Translations under genes and position numbers: made by a program
The notes under the pieces: model-generated
Seen by the model: only the letters and a program-made list of their open reading frames with translations
Databases searched by the model: none
Told to the model about the DNA's origin: nothing
DNA from: Pseudoxanthomonas sp.
Lineage (GTDB): Bacteria; Pseudomonadota; Gammaproteobacteria; Xanthomonadales; Xanthomonadaceae
Direction of reading: 5' to 3'
Assembly: GCF_035999195.1 (NCBI RefSeq)
Contig: NZ_DASYGY010000009.1
Location: forward strand, 2,108,001 to 2,172,000
Length of the DNA stretch: 64,000 nt
Part shown: positions 1-7,992 of the stretch, piece after piece
Numbering within the stretch: position 1 is the stretch's first letter
How the letters are laid out: each line of letters begins with the position of its first letter

Positions 1-656
1 TGATGGAACGCACGCACCGTGTCGGCGCGGTTGTCGACGGAATAGCCGATTGCCTGCAGGGCCAGCCACGGGTCGAACCCCGGCGGCGGATCGCCGGCGT
101 CGGCGGCCGGCCACACGCCGAAGCCCGCTTCCGCGAGGCGCTTCCACGGGAACAGCGGGCCCGGGTCGATCTTGCGCGACGGCGCCAGATCCGAGTGGCC
201 GATGATCTGCGCAGGCGGAATGCGCAGGCGCTGGGTCAGGTCGCGCAGCAGCACGATCAGGCTGTCGATCTGCGCATCGGGGAACGGACTCTTGCCGTCG
301 TTGTCGATCTCGATGCCGATGGAGGCATTGTTGACGTCGGTGATCGCGCCCCAGCGACCGGCGCCGGCATGCCAGGCGCGCTTCGTATCGCTGACCAGTT
401 GGTAGACCTTGCCGTCCTTGCCCAGCAGGTAATGGGAGCTGACGCGCCCGCCACTGTTGCGGCTGCGCAGGGTGTCGAGCGATTGCTGGACCGAATCCTG
501 TTCGGTGTAGTGCAGCACGATCACCACCGGCCGCCGTTCGTCGAAATTCTTCGACGGCACCCAGGTGGCCAGCGGATTGCGCGGGCCGGAATGGGCGCAG
601 GCGCCCAGCAGCAGGATCAGCGCCGCGAGCAGGACGCGCCGCCAGCGGACGCGCAT
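1..656 (-). CDS. AmiD-like N-acetylmuramoyl-L-alanine amidase lipoprotein (3' end outside window)
   Basis: The product should cut the amide bond between MurNAc and L-Ala in peptidoglycan or anhydro-muropeptides. About 218 residues are visible. The N-terminus is basic, then hydrophobic, with lipobox LLGAC (Cys20), so it is probably an outer-membrane lipoprotein facing the periplasm. Amidase_2 zinc ligands fit His49 (VLHYTEQ), His154 (IIGHSDLAP) and Asp164 (KIDPG), with the catalytic glutamate at Glu116 (GIEIDND). This spacing matches AmiD rather than cytosolic AmpD. The ATG at 656 was chosen because it gives the lipoprotein signal. The gene runs off the left edge in an open frame. It diverges from the NlpC/P60 gene, which suggests a shared cell-wall role. 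The amidase family is clear; the exact substrate is inferred. Confidence 0.9.
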   Translation of the reverse strand, partial: MRVRWRRVLLAALILLLGACAHSGPRNPLATWVPSKNFDERRPVVIVLHYTEQDSVQQSLDTLRSRNSGGRVSSHYLLGKDGKVYQLVSDTKRAWHAGAGRWGAITDVNNASIGIEIDNDGKSPFPDAQIDSLIVLLRDLTQRLRIPPAQIIGHSDLAPSRKIDPGPLFPWKRLAEAGFGVWPAADAGDPPPGFDPWLALQAIGYSVDNRADTVRAFH

Positions 657-752
657 TCGTGCGCCGCCCGAGTCGATGTTGTTGCTGTCCACGCAGAACG
701 CCCCAAGCCAACCGTCCTGGCTGTGTACCATGACCTCGGCGAGGGGGTCAAT

Positions 753-788
753 AATTTATTCTTGATTTTTTCAGATCGAGAAATAAAT
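753..788. promoter_or_regulatory. AT-rich inverted repeat between the amidase and NlpC/P60 genes
   Basis: In a very GC-rich setting, this divergent gap holds an AT-rich stretch with an imperfect palindrome. The arm AATTTATTCTTGA (753-765) faces TCGAGAAATAAAT (776-788) across a 10-bp T-rich spacer. It lies just upstream of the five-gene peptidoglycan operon, which encodes an RpiR-type regulator. RpiR/MurR regulators bind palindromes of this general kind, so this is a candidate operator overlapping the promoter. The repeat is visible; the regulator assignment is inference. Confidence 0.4.
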
Positions 789-828
789 ATTCCCCCTTCG
801 CGCGGACATCGCGATGCGGAGGGGCGGG

Positions 829-2268
829 ATGAAGGCAGGCATGCGGTGCAAACGCCGGCGCGACGGGGCGCGTGCGCGCCGCGTGGGGTGGCTGCTCGGC
901 GCACTGCTGGCCATCGCCGGCGTCAGCCACGCCCGCGATGCCGTGCCGGACCACGGCGTCATCGGCGTCGCCGACCGGCACCTCTCGCCGGACTACTGGA
1001 TCTCCCGCCAAGCGCACGCGGAGCGGCCACGCCTGACCCGCGCCGAGATCGCCGAGCAGAACGCACGCATGCAGGCCACCGACACGCACGTCAACGGACT
1101 GGAGGCGCTACCCGCGCAGCTGCGCGACGCCGACGTGCGGGCATGGCTGGTCCCGTTGTCGTCACCGCCGACACGCGCGCTCTACGACGCGCAGGGTCAG
1201 GTGCTGACCGCCGATCAGGTGAACCGCGTCGTCGCCAACGCGAACCTCGTCGCCATCCCCGCGCAGGCCCCTGCGCGCTACGGCCTGGTGGTGCAGCGCG
1301 CTGACCTGCGCACGTTCCCGACGCGCCAGCGCGTCTTCAGCAGCCCGGACGACACCGACATCGACCGCTTCCAGGAGAGCGCGCTGTTCCCCGGTACGCC
1401 GGTGGTGATCGCGCACACCAGCGCCGATGGCGACTGGTACTTCGTGGTGAGCCCGCTGTACGCGGCGTGGATCGAGAAGCGGTTCGTCGGCGAGGGCAGC
1501 CGCGACACGGTGTTCGGTTACGGCAAAGGCGACGCCGCGCTGGTGGTGACCGGCGCCACCGTGCGGACCGTTCACAACCCCGAGGAACCCGGCCTGTCCG
1601 CGCTGCAGCTGGACATGGGCGTGCGCGTTCCGCTGCTGGCCGACTGGCAGGCCGACAAGCCGGTGAACGGACAACATCCCTATACCTCCCACGTGATCCA
1701 GCTGCCGGTTCGTCGTGCCGACGGTTCGCTGGAGCTGCTGCCGGCCCTGCTGCCGCGGACCGCCGATGTCGCATCGGACTACCTGCCTTACACCGCCGCC
1801 AACCTTCTCCACCAGAGCTTCAAGTTCCTGGGCGAGCGCTACGGCTGGGGACACCGTTATGACAGCCGCGACTGCAGCGGCTTCGTGTCCGAGGTGTATC
1901 GCAGCATGGGCATCGTCCTGCCGCGCAATACCAGCGCGCAGGCAGTGAGTCCGGCGCTGGACCGCATCGGCTTCGACGCCGGCGACCGCCACGAGAAGCG
2001 GCTGGCCGTGCTGCAGACGCTGCAGGTCGGCGACCTGGTCTACATCCCCGGCCACGTGATGATGGTGATCGGCCACGACAATGGCATCACCTACACCATC
2101 CACGACACGACGGGCATCAGCTACCGCGATGCCGACGGCAACGTCGTCCGTACCACGCTCAATTCGGTGGCGGTCACGCCGCTGGAACCGTTGCTGTTCA
2201 ACCCCGAACAGTCCACCGTCGACCGCATCACCGCCATCCAGCGCATCCGTCCCCAAGGGGCACCATGA
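829..2268 (+). CDS. SH3-domain NlpC/P60 family peptidoglycan endopeptidase
   Basis: This is a secreted cysteine peptidase of about 479 residues, probably cutting the gamma-D-Glu to diamino acid bond of stem peptides, as the SH3b-containing YkfC-type NlpC/P60 enzymes do. A basic segment and hydrophobic helix at residues 10-35 look like a signal peptide. A helical stabilising region and two SH3b-like domains follow at about 60-300. The NlpC/P60 domain is C-terminal, with Cys349 (RDCSGFVSE), His409 (PGHVMMVIGH) and a polar third residue at His425. I chose ATG 829 over ATG 814 because GGAGGGG at 818-824 lies at proper distance only from 829. The stop overlaps the epimerase start by four bases, so the two are translationally coupled and probably act in sequence. 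Confidence 0.88.
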   Translation: MKAGMRCKRRRDGARARRVGWLLGALLAIAGVSHARDAVPDHGVIGVADRHLSPDYWISRQAHAERPRLTRAEIAEQNARMQATDTHVNGLEALPAQLRDADVRAWLVPLSSPPTRALYDAQGQVLTADQVNRVVANANLVAIPAQAPARYGLVVQRADLRTFPTRQRVFSSPDDTDIDRFQESALFPGTPVVIAHTSADGDWYFVVSPLYAAWIEKRFVGEGSRDTVFGYGKGDAALVVTGATVRTVHNPEEPGLSALQLDMGVRVPLLADWQADKPVNGQHPYTSHVIQLPVRRADGSLELLPALLPRTADVASDYLPYTAANLLHQSFKFLGERYGWGHRYDSRDCSGFVSEVYRSMGIVLPRNTSAQAVSPALDRIGFDAGDRHEKRLAVLQTLQVGDLVYIPGHVMMVIGHDNGITYTIHDTTGISYRDADGNVVRTTLNSVAVTPLEPLLFNPEQSTVDRITAIQRIRPQGAP

Positions 2269-3362
2269 AGATCACCGAGATCACCTTCGGCATGCTGCGC
2301 GTGCCGCTGAAAACCCCGTTCAAGACCGCGCTGCGCACCGTCGATACGGTGGAAGACATCGTGGTGATCGTGAAGACCGACACCGGCCACGTGGGCTATG
2401 GCGAAGCGCCGGCCACGGCGGTGATCACCGGCGATACCCACGGCTCGATCATCGAGGCCATCGGCAAGTTCATCCGGCCGCGCCTGATCGGCCAGGACAT
2501 CGCCAACCTCAACCACATCACCGAGCTGGTGCAGACCGCGCTGGAGCGCAACACCAGCGCCAAGGCGGCGGTCGAGATCGCGGTCTACGACCTGTGGGCG
2601 CAGCTGTACGACGCACCGCTGTACAAGATGCTGGGGGGAGGCGATCCGGTCATCACCACCGACATCACCATCAGCGTGGACTACATCGACAAGATGGTGG
2701 CCGACTCCATCAGCGCAGTGGAGCGCGGCTTCGAATCGCTGAAGATCAAGGTGGGCAAGGACATCGGCCTGGACATCGAACGCGTCAAGGCCATCTATTC
2801 CGCCGTGGAAGGCCGCGCCCTGCTGCGGCTGGACGCCAACCAGGGCTGGACCGCCAAGCAGGCGGTGTTCGCCATGCAGCACCTGGAAGACGCCGGCGTG
2901 GTGCTGGAACTGCTGGAGCAGCCGGTGAAGGCGCGCGACCTGGAGGGCCTGAAGTACGTGACCGACCGCGTGCACACGCCGGTGATGGCCGACGAAAGCG
3001 TGTTCGGTCCGGCCGAGGTCATCGACCTGATCAAGATGCGCGCGGCCGACATCATCAACATCAAGCTGATGAAGACCGGCGGCATCTCCAACGCCATCCG
3101 CATCGCGGACATCGCCTCGCTCTACGGCGTGGAATGCATGATCGGTTGCATGATCGAGACCAGCATCAGCGTGGCCGCCGCCGTGCACGTGGCCGCGGCG
3201 AAGGCCAGCGTCATCACCAAGGTGGACCTGGACGGTCCGTCGCTGGGCCAGTTCAACCCGGTCGAGGGCGGGGTGATCTTCAACGAGTCGGAGATCACCA
3301 TCACCGAGGCGCCCGGCCTGGGCATCCGCGAGATCCGCGGCCTGGAGATGCTGCCGGGCTGA
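2265..3362 (+). CDS. L-Ala-D/L-Glu dipeptide epimerase (enolase superfamily)
   Basis: This 365-residue enolase-superfamily enzyme should epimerise L-Ala-D-Glu, the dipeptide left after stem-peptide digestion, to L-Ala-L-Glu for catabolism. The KxK base motif is at Lys160-Lys162 (LKIKVGKD). Metal ligands are Asp190 (LRLDANQGW), Glu218 (LLEQP) and Asp243 (MADESVF). The second catalytic lysine is Lys267 (INIKLMKTGG). A DxD pair at Asp321/Asp323 (KVDLDGPS) is the dipeptide-binding signature of AEE enzymes such as E. coli YcjG, and separates them from muconate-cycloisomerase relatives. The start overlaps the NlpC/P60 stop (ATGA). The gene context supports a murein-peptide substrate, although dipeptide epimerases vary in specificity. 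Confidence 0.9.
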   Translation: MKITEITFGMLRVPLKTPFKTALRTVDTVEDIVVIVKTDTGHVGYGEAPATAVITGDTHGSIIEAIGKFIRPRLIGQDIANLNHITELVQTALERNTSAKAAVEIAVYDLWAQLYDAPLYKMLGGGDPVITTDITISVDYIDKMVADSISAVERGFESLKIKVGKDIGLDIERVKAIYSAVEGRALLRLDANQGWTAKQAVFAMQHLEDAGVVLELLEQPVKARDLEGLKYVTDRVHTPVMADESVFGPAEVIDLIKMRAADIINIKLMKTGGISNAIRIADIASLYGVECMIGCMIETSISVAAAVHVAAAKASVITKVDLDGPSLGQFNPVEGGVIFNESEITITEAPGLGIREIRGLEMLPG

Positions 3363-3416
3363 GCCCGGCGGCGATGGCCCGTTGTCAGCCCCGTCTCCCG
3401 CCAGCACACTCACTCC

Positions 3417-4274
3417 ATGACAGCGCCCCTGGTGAAGATCCGCTCCGAACGCGACCAGATGTCGGCCATCGAACGCCGCATCGCCGACTTCATCCTCGAC
3501 AACGCCCACCTGCTGCGCGACTACTCCTCGCAGCAGCTGGCCAGTGCGCTGGGCATCAGCCAGTCGAGCGTGGTGAAGTTCGCGCAGAAGTTCGGCTTCA
3601 AGGGCTATCCGGACCTCAAGTACACGATCGGCGAGGCGGTCGCCCGCAATGGCGGCAGCCACGCGCGGCCACCGGACGCGGAGAAGGCGGATGCCGGCGA
3701 TGCCTACGAGCGGCTGCAGGAGGGCCTGCGCCGCAGCAAGATGGCGGCCGAGGAAGAAACCCGCAGCCTCAATCCGCGCGCCCACATCGACGCCATCGTC
3801 GGCCTGATCGACCGGGCCGACAAGGTGTTCGTCTGCGGGCTGGGCGACGATGGCCTGTTCGCGCGCGAGTTCGCCATGCGGCTCTCGCTGCTGGGCCTGC
3901 TGACGGTGCATCACGCCGACCCCATCCTGATGATGGCCAACCTGGCGGCCACGCGTCCCGGCGATGTGCTGCTGATGTTCTCCGAATTCGGCAAGCTGCC
4001 GGAGCTGTCGCAGGTCAGTCGCCAGTTCCAGGCCTGCGAAGGCAAGGTCATCTCGATCACCCGCCACACCGCCAACCCGTTGCGCGCGCATGCGGACGCC
4101 GCGCTGGTGATCTCGGCGCACGATCCGGCGCCGCACGTCGAACAGCTGCTCTACCGCTCATCGCTGCAGTCCCTGCTGGATTTCGTCTTCGTGCTGTTGT
4201 GCGAGACCAATCCGGACCGTCACCGCCAGCTCGCCATCAACCTCGAGCGCATCCATCACCTGCTGGAGTCGTGA
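3417..4274 (+). CDS. RpiR/MurR-family transcriptional regulator (HTH plus SIS domain)
   Basis: The 285-residue protein has an N-terminal RpiR helix-turn-helix (about 15-80, with YSSQQLASALGISQSSVVKF) and a C-terminal SIS domain (about 120-270) that usually binds a phosphosugar. RpiR regulators control sugar and amino-sugar catabolism; MurR of E. coli responds to MurNAc-6-phosphate. Lying inside a peptidoglycan operon, it probably senses a muropeptide-derived sugar phosphate and controls this locus, perhaps through the palindrome at 753-788. The gap after the epimerase is 54 bp. The L,D-transpeptidase start overlaps its stop (TGATG). The inducer cannot be read from sequence. Confidence 0.85.
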   Translation: MTAPLVKIRSERDQMSAIERRIADFILDNAHLLRDYSSQQLASALGISQSSVVKFAQKFGFKGYPDLKYTIGEAVARNGGSHARPPDAEKADAGDAYERLQEGLRRSKMAAEEETRSLNPRAHIDAIVGLIDRADKVFVCGLGDDGLFAREFAMRLSLLGLLTVHHADPILMMANLAATRPGDVLLMFSEFGKLPELSQVSRQFQACEGKVISITRHTANPLRAHADAALVISAHDPAPHVEQLLYRSSLQSLLDFVFVLLCETNPDRHRQLAINLERIHHLLES

Positions 4275-5062
4275 TGCCGACCCTGTCGCTACCGCCTGTT
4301 CCGCTGCGCTCGCTCGCCCTCGCCGCCGTGCTGCTCGCCTGCAGCATCCGCGCCCATGCGGTGGAACCGCCGACGCCGTATCCCTGGCGCGATGCCCGCC
4401 AGCTGGTGCTGGTGCTGACGGATGACTGGAATGCCACGACCGGCACGCTGCAGCGTTTCGAGTTGCGCGACGGGCATTGGCGTGCGGACGCGGCAGCGGC
4501 ACCGATCTCGGTGGGCCGCAACGGCACCGCGTGGGGTCTCGGCCTTCACCCCGTGCAAGTTGAAGGACCACAGAAGCAGGAAGGCGATGGCCGTGCACCG
4601 GCAGGCGTGTTCACCCTGGGCGAGGCCTTCGGCTATGCGGACAAGATCGATACCGCCATGCCGTACCGCGCGATGCAGGCGACCAGTTACTGCATCGATG
4701 TCCCGGATTCGCCGCTGTACAACCGCATCATCGACACGCGCACCGAGGGCGAGGCCGCCGCGCAGGGATCGACCGAGCCGATGCGGCTGGACCTGCACAA
4801 CGACGGCGATGTCCGTTATCGCGAAGGGCTGGTGATCGGGCACAACTCGACCGCCACACCGCGTGCGGGCAGCTGCATCTTCGCGCACCTGTGGCGGACG
4901 CCCGGGGAGCCGACCGCCGGCTGCACGGCGATGGCCTCGGAGACGATGAACCGTCTGCTGGCGTGGCTGCGTCCGGAGGCGCGCCCGGTCTTCGTGCTGC
5001 TGCCCCGCGCCGAATATCGCCGCCTGGCCCGCGACTGGCGGTTGCCGGAGGCGGCGCGATGA
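4274..5062 (+). CDS. YkuD-fold L,D-transpeptidase-like protein
   Basis: The 262-residue product starts with a signal peptide (about 1-30). It has the YkuD/L,D-transpeptidase layout: substrate-loop sequences near GDGRAPAGVF, a conserved histidine in VIGHNS, and the active-site segment PTAGCTAMAS with Cys217 as nucleophile. Enzymes of this fold form 3-3 crosslinks, attach proteins to peptidoglycan or trim stem peptides; which applies here is not visible. The start overlaps the regulator stop and the end overlaps the symporter start (ATGA), so it is coupled on both sides. The presence of a murein-modifying enzyme in the same transcript as an epimerase and a transporter suggests combined wall remodelling and recycling. 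Confidence 0.8.
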   Translation: MPTLSLPPVPLRSLALAAVLLACSIRAHAVEPPTPYPWRDARQLVLVLTDDWNATTGTLQRFELRDGHWRADAAAAPISVGRNGTAWGLGLHPVQVEGPQKQEGDGRAPAGVFTLGEAFGYADKIDTAMPYRAMQATSYCIDVPDSPLYNRIIDTRTEGEAAAQGSTEPMRLDLHNDGDVRYREGLVIGHNSTATPRAGSCIFAHLWRTPGEPTAGCTAMASETMNRLLAWLRPEARPVFVLLPRAEYRRLARDWRLPEAAR

Positions 5063-6324
5063 GGTGGCCGGGCGCCACCGCGCGCGTTCTGCTCGGACTC
5101 GCGGCCGGCGCGATCGTCGGCCTGTCGCTGGCGCACTGGTCGCCCGCGACCGCCGCCACGGCCGTGGCCATCGCGCAACCGATCGGCAAGCTGTGGCTCA
5201 GTGGCCTGCAGATGACCGTGGTTCCGCTGGTGCTGTCGCTGGTGGTCCTCGGCGTCGCCACCGCCAGCGATGCCGCCGCGTCCGGCCGCGTCGCGCGTCG
5301 CGCGATGGTGGTGTTCATCGCCCTGCTGTCGCTGTTCGCCGCGTATGCGGCCATCGTCGCGCCCCTCGTGCTGGCGATGGTGCCGCCGAGCGAAGCGCTG
5401 ACGGCCACCCTGCACGGCACGCTTCCGCCCGCCGGTGCGGGCGGCGCGCCGGCGCTCGCCGACTGGATCGGATCCATCGTGCCGAGCAATGCGATCATGG
5501 CGGCGGCGCAGGGCGCGATGCTGCCGGTGGTGGTGTTTGCGCTGTTCTTCGGCTTCGCGCTCACGCGGGTGCAGGCGGATCGCCGCGCCCAGGTCATCGG
5601 CTTCTGCCACGGCATCGCCGACACCATGATCGTGATCGTGCGCTGGATGCTGCTGGCCGCGCCCGTCGGCGTGTTCGCGCTGGTGCTCGCGGTGTGCGCA
5701 CAGGCCGGCATCGGCGTGATCGGCGCGCTCGCCGGCTACATCGCCCTGCAGTGCGGCATGTACCTGGGTGCGACGCTGATCTGCTACGTGCTCGTGGCGG
5801 TGTTGGCACGGCAGTCGCCGCTCGCGTTCGCCAAGGCCATCCTGCCCGCACAGGTGGTGGCGGCCAGTACGCAGTCTTCGCTGGCGTCGCTGCCCGCGAT
5901 GGTGGAGAGCGCGCGCTTTCGGCTGGGTCATCCGCGCGCCGTTGCGGCCCTGGTGTTGCCGATGGCGGTGACGCTGTTCCGCATCACCAGTCCGATCCAG
6001 TACATCGTCGCCGCCTGTTTCGTCGCATGGGCCTACGGCATCGACGTGAACGTGGTGACGCTGGCGGCCGGCGCCGCGCTGGCGGTCGTGATCAGCCTCG
6101 GTTCGATCGGCCTGCCTGGGCAGGTGAGCTTCATGGCCACGGTGATGCCGGTGACCCAGTCGATGGGCCTGCCGATCGAGCCGCTGGGCCTGCTGCTGGC
6201 AGTGGACACGATTCCCGACGTGTTCGCCACCACCGGCAACGTCACCGGGGATCTCACCGCCACCAGTATCGTGGCACGCCAATCGCCGGATGCCCGCGAT
6301 GGCGATGGGGATGCAGCCGGCTGA
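5059..6324 (+). CDS. Dicarboxylate/amino acid:cation symporter (Glt/DctA family)
   Basis: The product is a 421-residue inner-membrane protein with eight or more hydrophobic segments and two re-entrant hairpins. It belongs to the glutamate/aspartate and C4-dicarboxylate sodium or proton symporter family. The serine-rich hairpin appears at about 270 (VVAASTQSSLASLP), and a substrate/cation-binding helix motif appears near the C-terminus (TTGNVTGDLTATS). ATG 5059 overlaps the transpeptidase stop, which fixes the start. As last gene of the operon it could import glutamate or dipeptide products from peptidoglycan breakdown; the substrate is inferred. Confidence 0.85.
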   Translation: MRWPGATARVLLGLAAGAIVGLSLAHWSPATAATAVAIAQPIGKLWLSGLQMTVVPLVLSLVVLGVATASDAAASGRVARRAMVVFIALLSLFAAYAAIVAPLVLAMVPPSEALTATLHGTLPPAGAGGAPALADWIGSIVPSNAIMAAAQGAMLPVVVFALFFGFALTRVQADRRAQVIGFCHGIADTMIVIVRWMLLAAPVGVFALVLAVCAQAGIGVIGALAGYIALQCGMYLGATLICYVLVAVLARQSPLAFAKAILPAQVVAASTQSSLASLPAMVESARFRLGHPRAVAALVLPMAVTLFRITSPIQYIVAACFVAWAYGIDVNVVTLAAGAALAVVISLGSIGLPGQVSFMATVMPVTQSMGLPIEPLGLLLAVDTIPDVFATTGNVTGDLTATSIVARQSPDARDGDGDAAG

Positions 6325-6341
6325 CAGGCGTCTGCAGGCTC

Positions 6342-6365
6342 GGATCAATCGCTCTCGATTGATCC
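6342..6365 (+). terminator. Perfect 10-bp hairpin after the peptidoglycan operon
   Basis: GGATCAATCG (6342-6351) and CGATTGATCC (6356-6365) pair perfectly around a CTCT loop, 18 bp after the symporter stop. A run of Ts is lacking, so it is either a weak intrinsic terminator or a 3' stabilising hairpin. The rest of the gap to 6580 holds no gene that I can support. Confidence 0.5.
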
Positions 6366-6580
6366 CATCTCTACTCGATCCACCACCGCGCCCGGCGGTT
6401 GCCACATCGCGCAAGTAGACGATGCGAAGCCCATGAAATCATGCATCGACAGATGACCGCCTGCTCGCCGGACAGGCGGGATGCCAGTGACCGGCCAGGA
6501 CGCCGCTTCGCTCACCATGAGGATGTCGCAGGCGGTCCTGTCGGCTCTCGGGTGCGAGCCTGCGGCCAGATCGTCGGCCG

Positions 6581-7003
6581 TCAGAACGGACGGAATCGAG
6601 GGCCTTCGCGCCGCGCGACCGAGGCGGGGTGCCGCGACTCCAGGTAGGTATTGACGAGTCGCTGCAGCGGTTCGGCGATGTCCGCGTGTGCGTGCAGCGA
6701 CGCGATCACTTCATCCCAGATACCGTCCTGCGCCCAGCGGGTGAAACGGACATAGACGCTGTGCCACGGACCCCACATGCGCGGCAGGCGCCCCCACGGC
6801 TGCCGGGTCACCGCCACCCACAGCACCGCCTCAAGAAACGCCCGCGTGCGCTCACCATTGACGGCACGCGCACGCACCAGCCGCGGCAGCGTCGCGACGA
6901 TCGCGTCCCAGCGCGCCTGGTCCAGCTGCACCACCGCGAACGAATCGATCATCTCGGCATCGCCGGCGCCGATCCCCTGCTCCCAGCTCCGTTCTTCCAT
7001 CAT
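6581..7003 (-). CDS. Stand-alone DUF4096 (IS5-type transposase N-terminal domain) protein
   Basis: The 140-residue protein resembles the DUF4096 helix-turn-helix domain that opens IS5-family transposases: residues about 40-110 carry FLEAVLWVAVTRQPWGRLPR, WGPWHSVYVRFTRWAQDGIW and a following helix. It has no DDE catalytic domain. I saw no transposase remnant or clear terminal repeats beside it. The start at 7003 has AGGAG at a good distance. The open frame is intact, so it is either a recent fragment or a domesticated DNA-binding protein. It diverges from ax21. A function beyond DNA binding cannot be assigned. Confidence 0.65.
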   Translation of the reverse strand: MMEERSWEQGIGAGDAEMIDSFAVVQLDQARWDAIVATLPRLVRARAVNGERTRAFLEAVLWVAVTRQPWGRLPRMWGPWHSVYVRFTRWAQDGIWDEVIASLHAHADIAEPLQRLVNTYLESRHPASVARREGPRFRPF

Positions 7004-7284
7004 CGAGTATCTCCTGACGCCCGGAAAAAGCCTGCGCGTATCCACGCGCCGCGGAATCCATCCGCTTTTTTCTTCGACTCGCTATCCGATAGAAAAAGCG
7101 GACACGCGTCATGCGTCAATGGCGACGGTCATCACGCGTGTGCCAGAAGTTCCCCTGTCCGCGCTGAATTTATGTACCGGTCAGTTTGATATTCAGGAGG
7201 TGTTGTGAGGCGAGGCGGATACTTCGCCCACCGCCGCTTCCCGCGAGGCTGCGGACACACAACAACAAGAGAGAAACACGTCCC

Positions 7285-7842
7285 ATGAAGAAGTCCTTGC
7301 TTGCCCTGACCCTGCTGGCCGCCGCTCCGTTTGCCGCTTCGGCGGCCGAAGGCGTTTCCTACAACTACGTGGAAGGCGGCTACGTCGCCTCCAACCTCAG
7401 CGATGGCCTGCCGGATGCCGATGGCTGGGGCGTGAAGGGTTCGGTCGCGATCGCGCCGAACTTCCATCTGTTCGGCGACTACACCACCCAGGAGTTCGAC
7501 AACACCAACGTCGACATCGACAACTACCGGTTCGGCCTGGGCTACAACCATGAGATCAGCCAGCGCGCGGATCTGATCACGCGCGTGGCCTATGAGCGTT
7601 ACAAGGTGCCGGGCGACCATCTGAACGGCTACAGCGCCGAAGTCGGCGTGCGTGGTGCGATCGCGCCGAAGTTCGAGGGCTATGCGACCGTCGGCTACGA
7701 AGACGGCAGCGACTTCGACGGTGACTTCTACGGCCGCCTCGGCGCCCAGGTGAAGTTCAACCAGAACTGGGGCCTGAGCGGCGACGTCAAGTTCGCCGAC
7801 AACGACACCCAGTGGTTCGTCGGCCCGCGTTTCACCTGGTAA
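7285..7842 (+). CDS. ax21: Ax21-family outer-membrane beta-barrel protein
   Basis: The 185-residue protein has a standard signal peptide (1-20, cut after ASA). The rest is alternating beta-strands rich in Tyr and Gly, ending in Phe-Thr-Trp, an outer-membrane-protein C-terminal signature. VSYNYVEGGYVASN near the start and NQNWGLSGDVKFA with WFVGPRFTW at the end are hallmarks of the Ax21 family of xanthomonads. Ax21 is secreted partly in outer-membrane vesicles. Its former role as a quorum signal or XA21 elicitor was withdrawn, so only the outer-membrane assignment is safe. GAGAG lies upstream of the ATG at 7285. A terminator follows at 7898. Confidence 0.9.
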   Translation: MKKSLLALTLLAAAPFAASAAEGVSYNYVEGGYVASNLSDGLPDADGWGVKGSVAIAPNFHLFGDYTTQEFDNTNVDIDNYRFGLGYNHEISQRADLITRVAYERYKVPGDHLNGYSAEVGVRGAIAPKFEGYATVGYEDGSDFDGDFYGRLGAQVKFNQNWGLSGDVKFADNDTQWFVGPRFTW

Positions 7843-7897
7843 TCCGCAAGGCGCTCTCCCCCGCGACGCGTCCCCTCTCTCCCCGCGTCGCACCCCA

Positions 7898-7924
7898 AGC
7901 CCGGCCCTCGTGGCCGGGCTTTTC
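7898..7924 (+). terminator. Intrinsic terminator of ax21
   Basis: AGCCCGGCC (7898-7906) and GGCCGGGCT (7912-7920) form a 9-bp stem with a 5-nt loop. TTTCTTT follows directly, 55 bp after the ax21 stop. Confidence 0.85.
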
Positions 7925-7944
7925 TTTGGCCGGATGACGGGCGC

Positions 7945-7969
7945 AAAAGAGCCCGGCATCGCCGGGCTC
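7945..7969 (-). terminator. Intrinsic terminator of gpsA
   Basis: On the minus strand GAGCCCGGC and GCCGGGCTC (7969-7961 and 7957-7949) form a 9-bp stem with a 3-nt loop. TTTT follows (7948-7945). It lies 23 bp past the gpsA stop and faces the ax21 terminator. Confidence 0.85.
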
Positions 7970-7992
7970 GTCTGTTCGCATACGGACGCGTC

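Noticed and set aside
3..1304. 433-residue open frame on the plus strand over the amidase region
   Set aside because: It is antisense to the AmiD-like gene, which has full catalytic motifs. Its protein is Arg/Ala/Gly-rich without domains, as expected of a GC-rich shadow.
2121..4136. 671-residue minus-strand frame
   Set aside because: It is antisense to the epimerase and the RpiR regulator and is rich in His, Gln, Asp and Gly, a typical shadow pattern.
6399..6647. 82-residue plus-strand frame after the symporter
   Set aside because: It overlaps the end of the DUF4096 gene on the other strand, is Arg-rich, and has no ribosome-binding site or domain.
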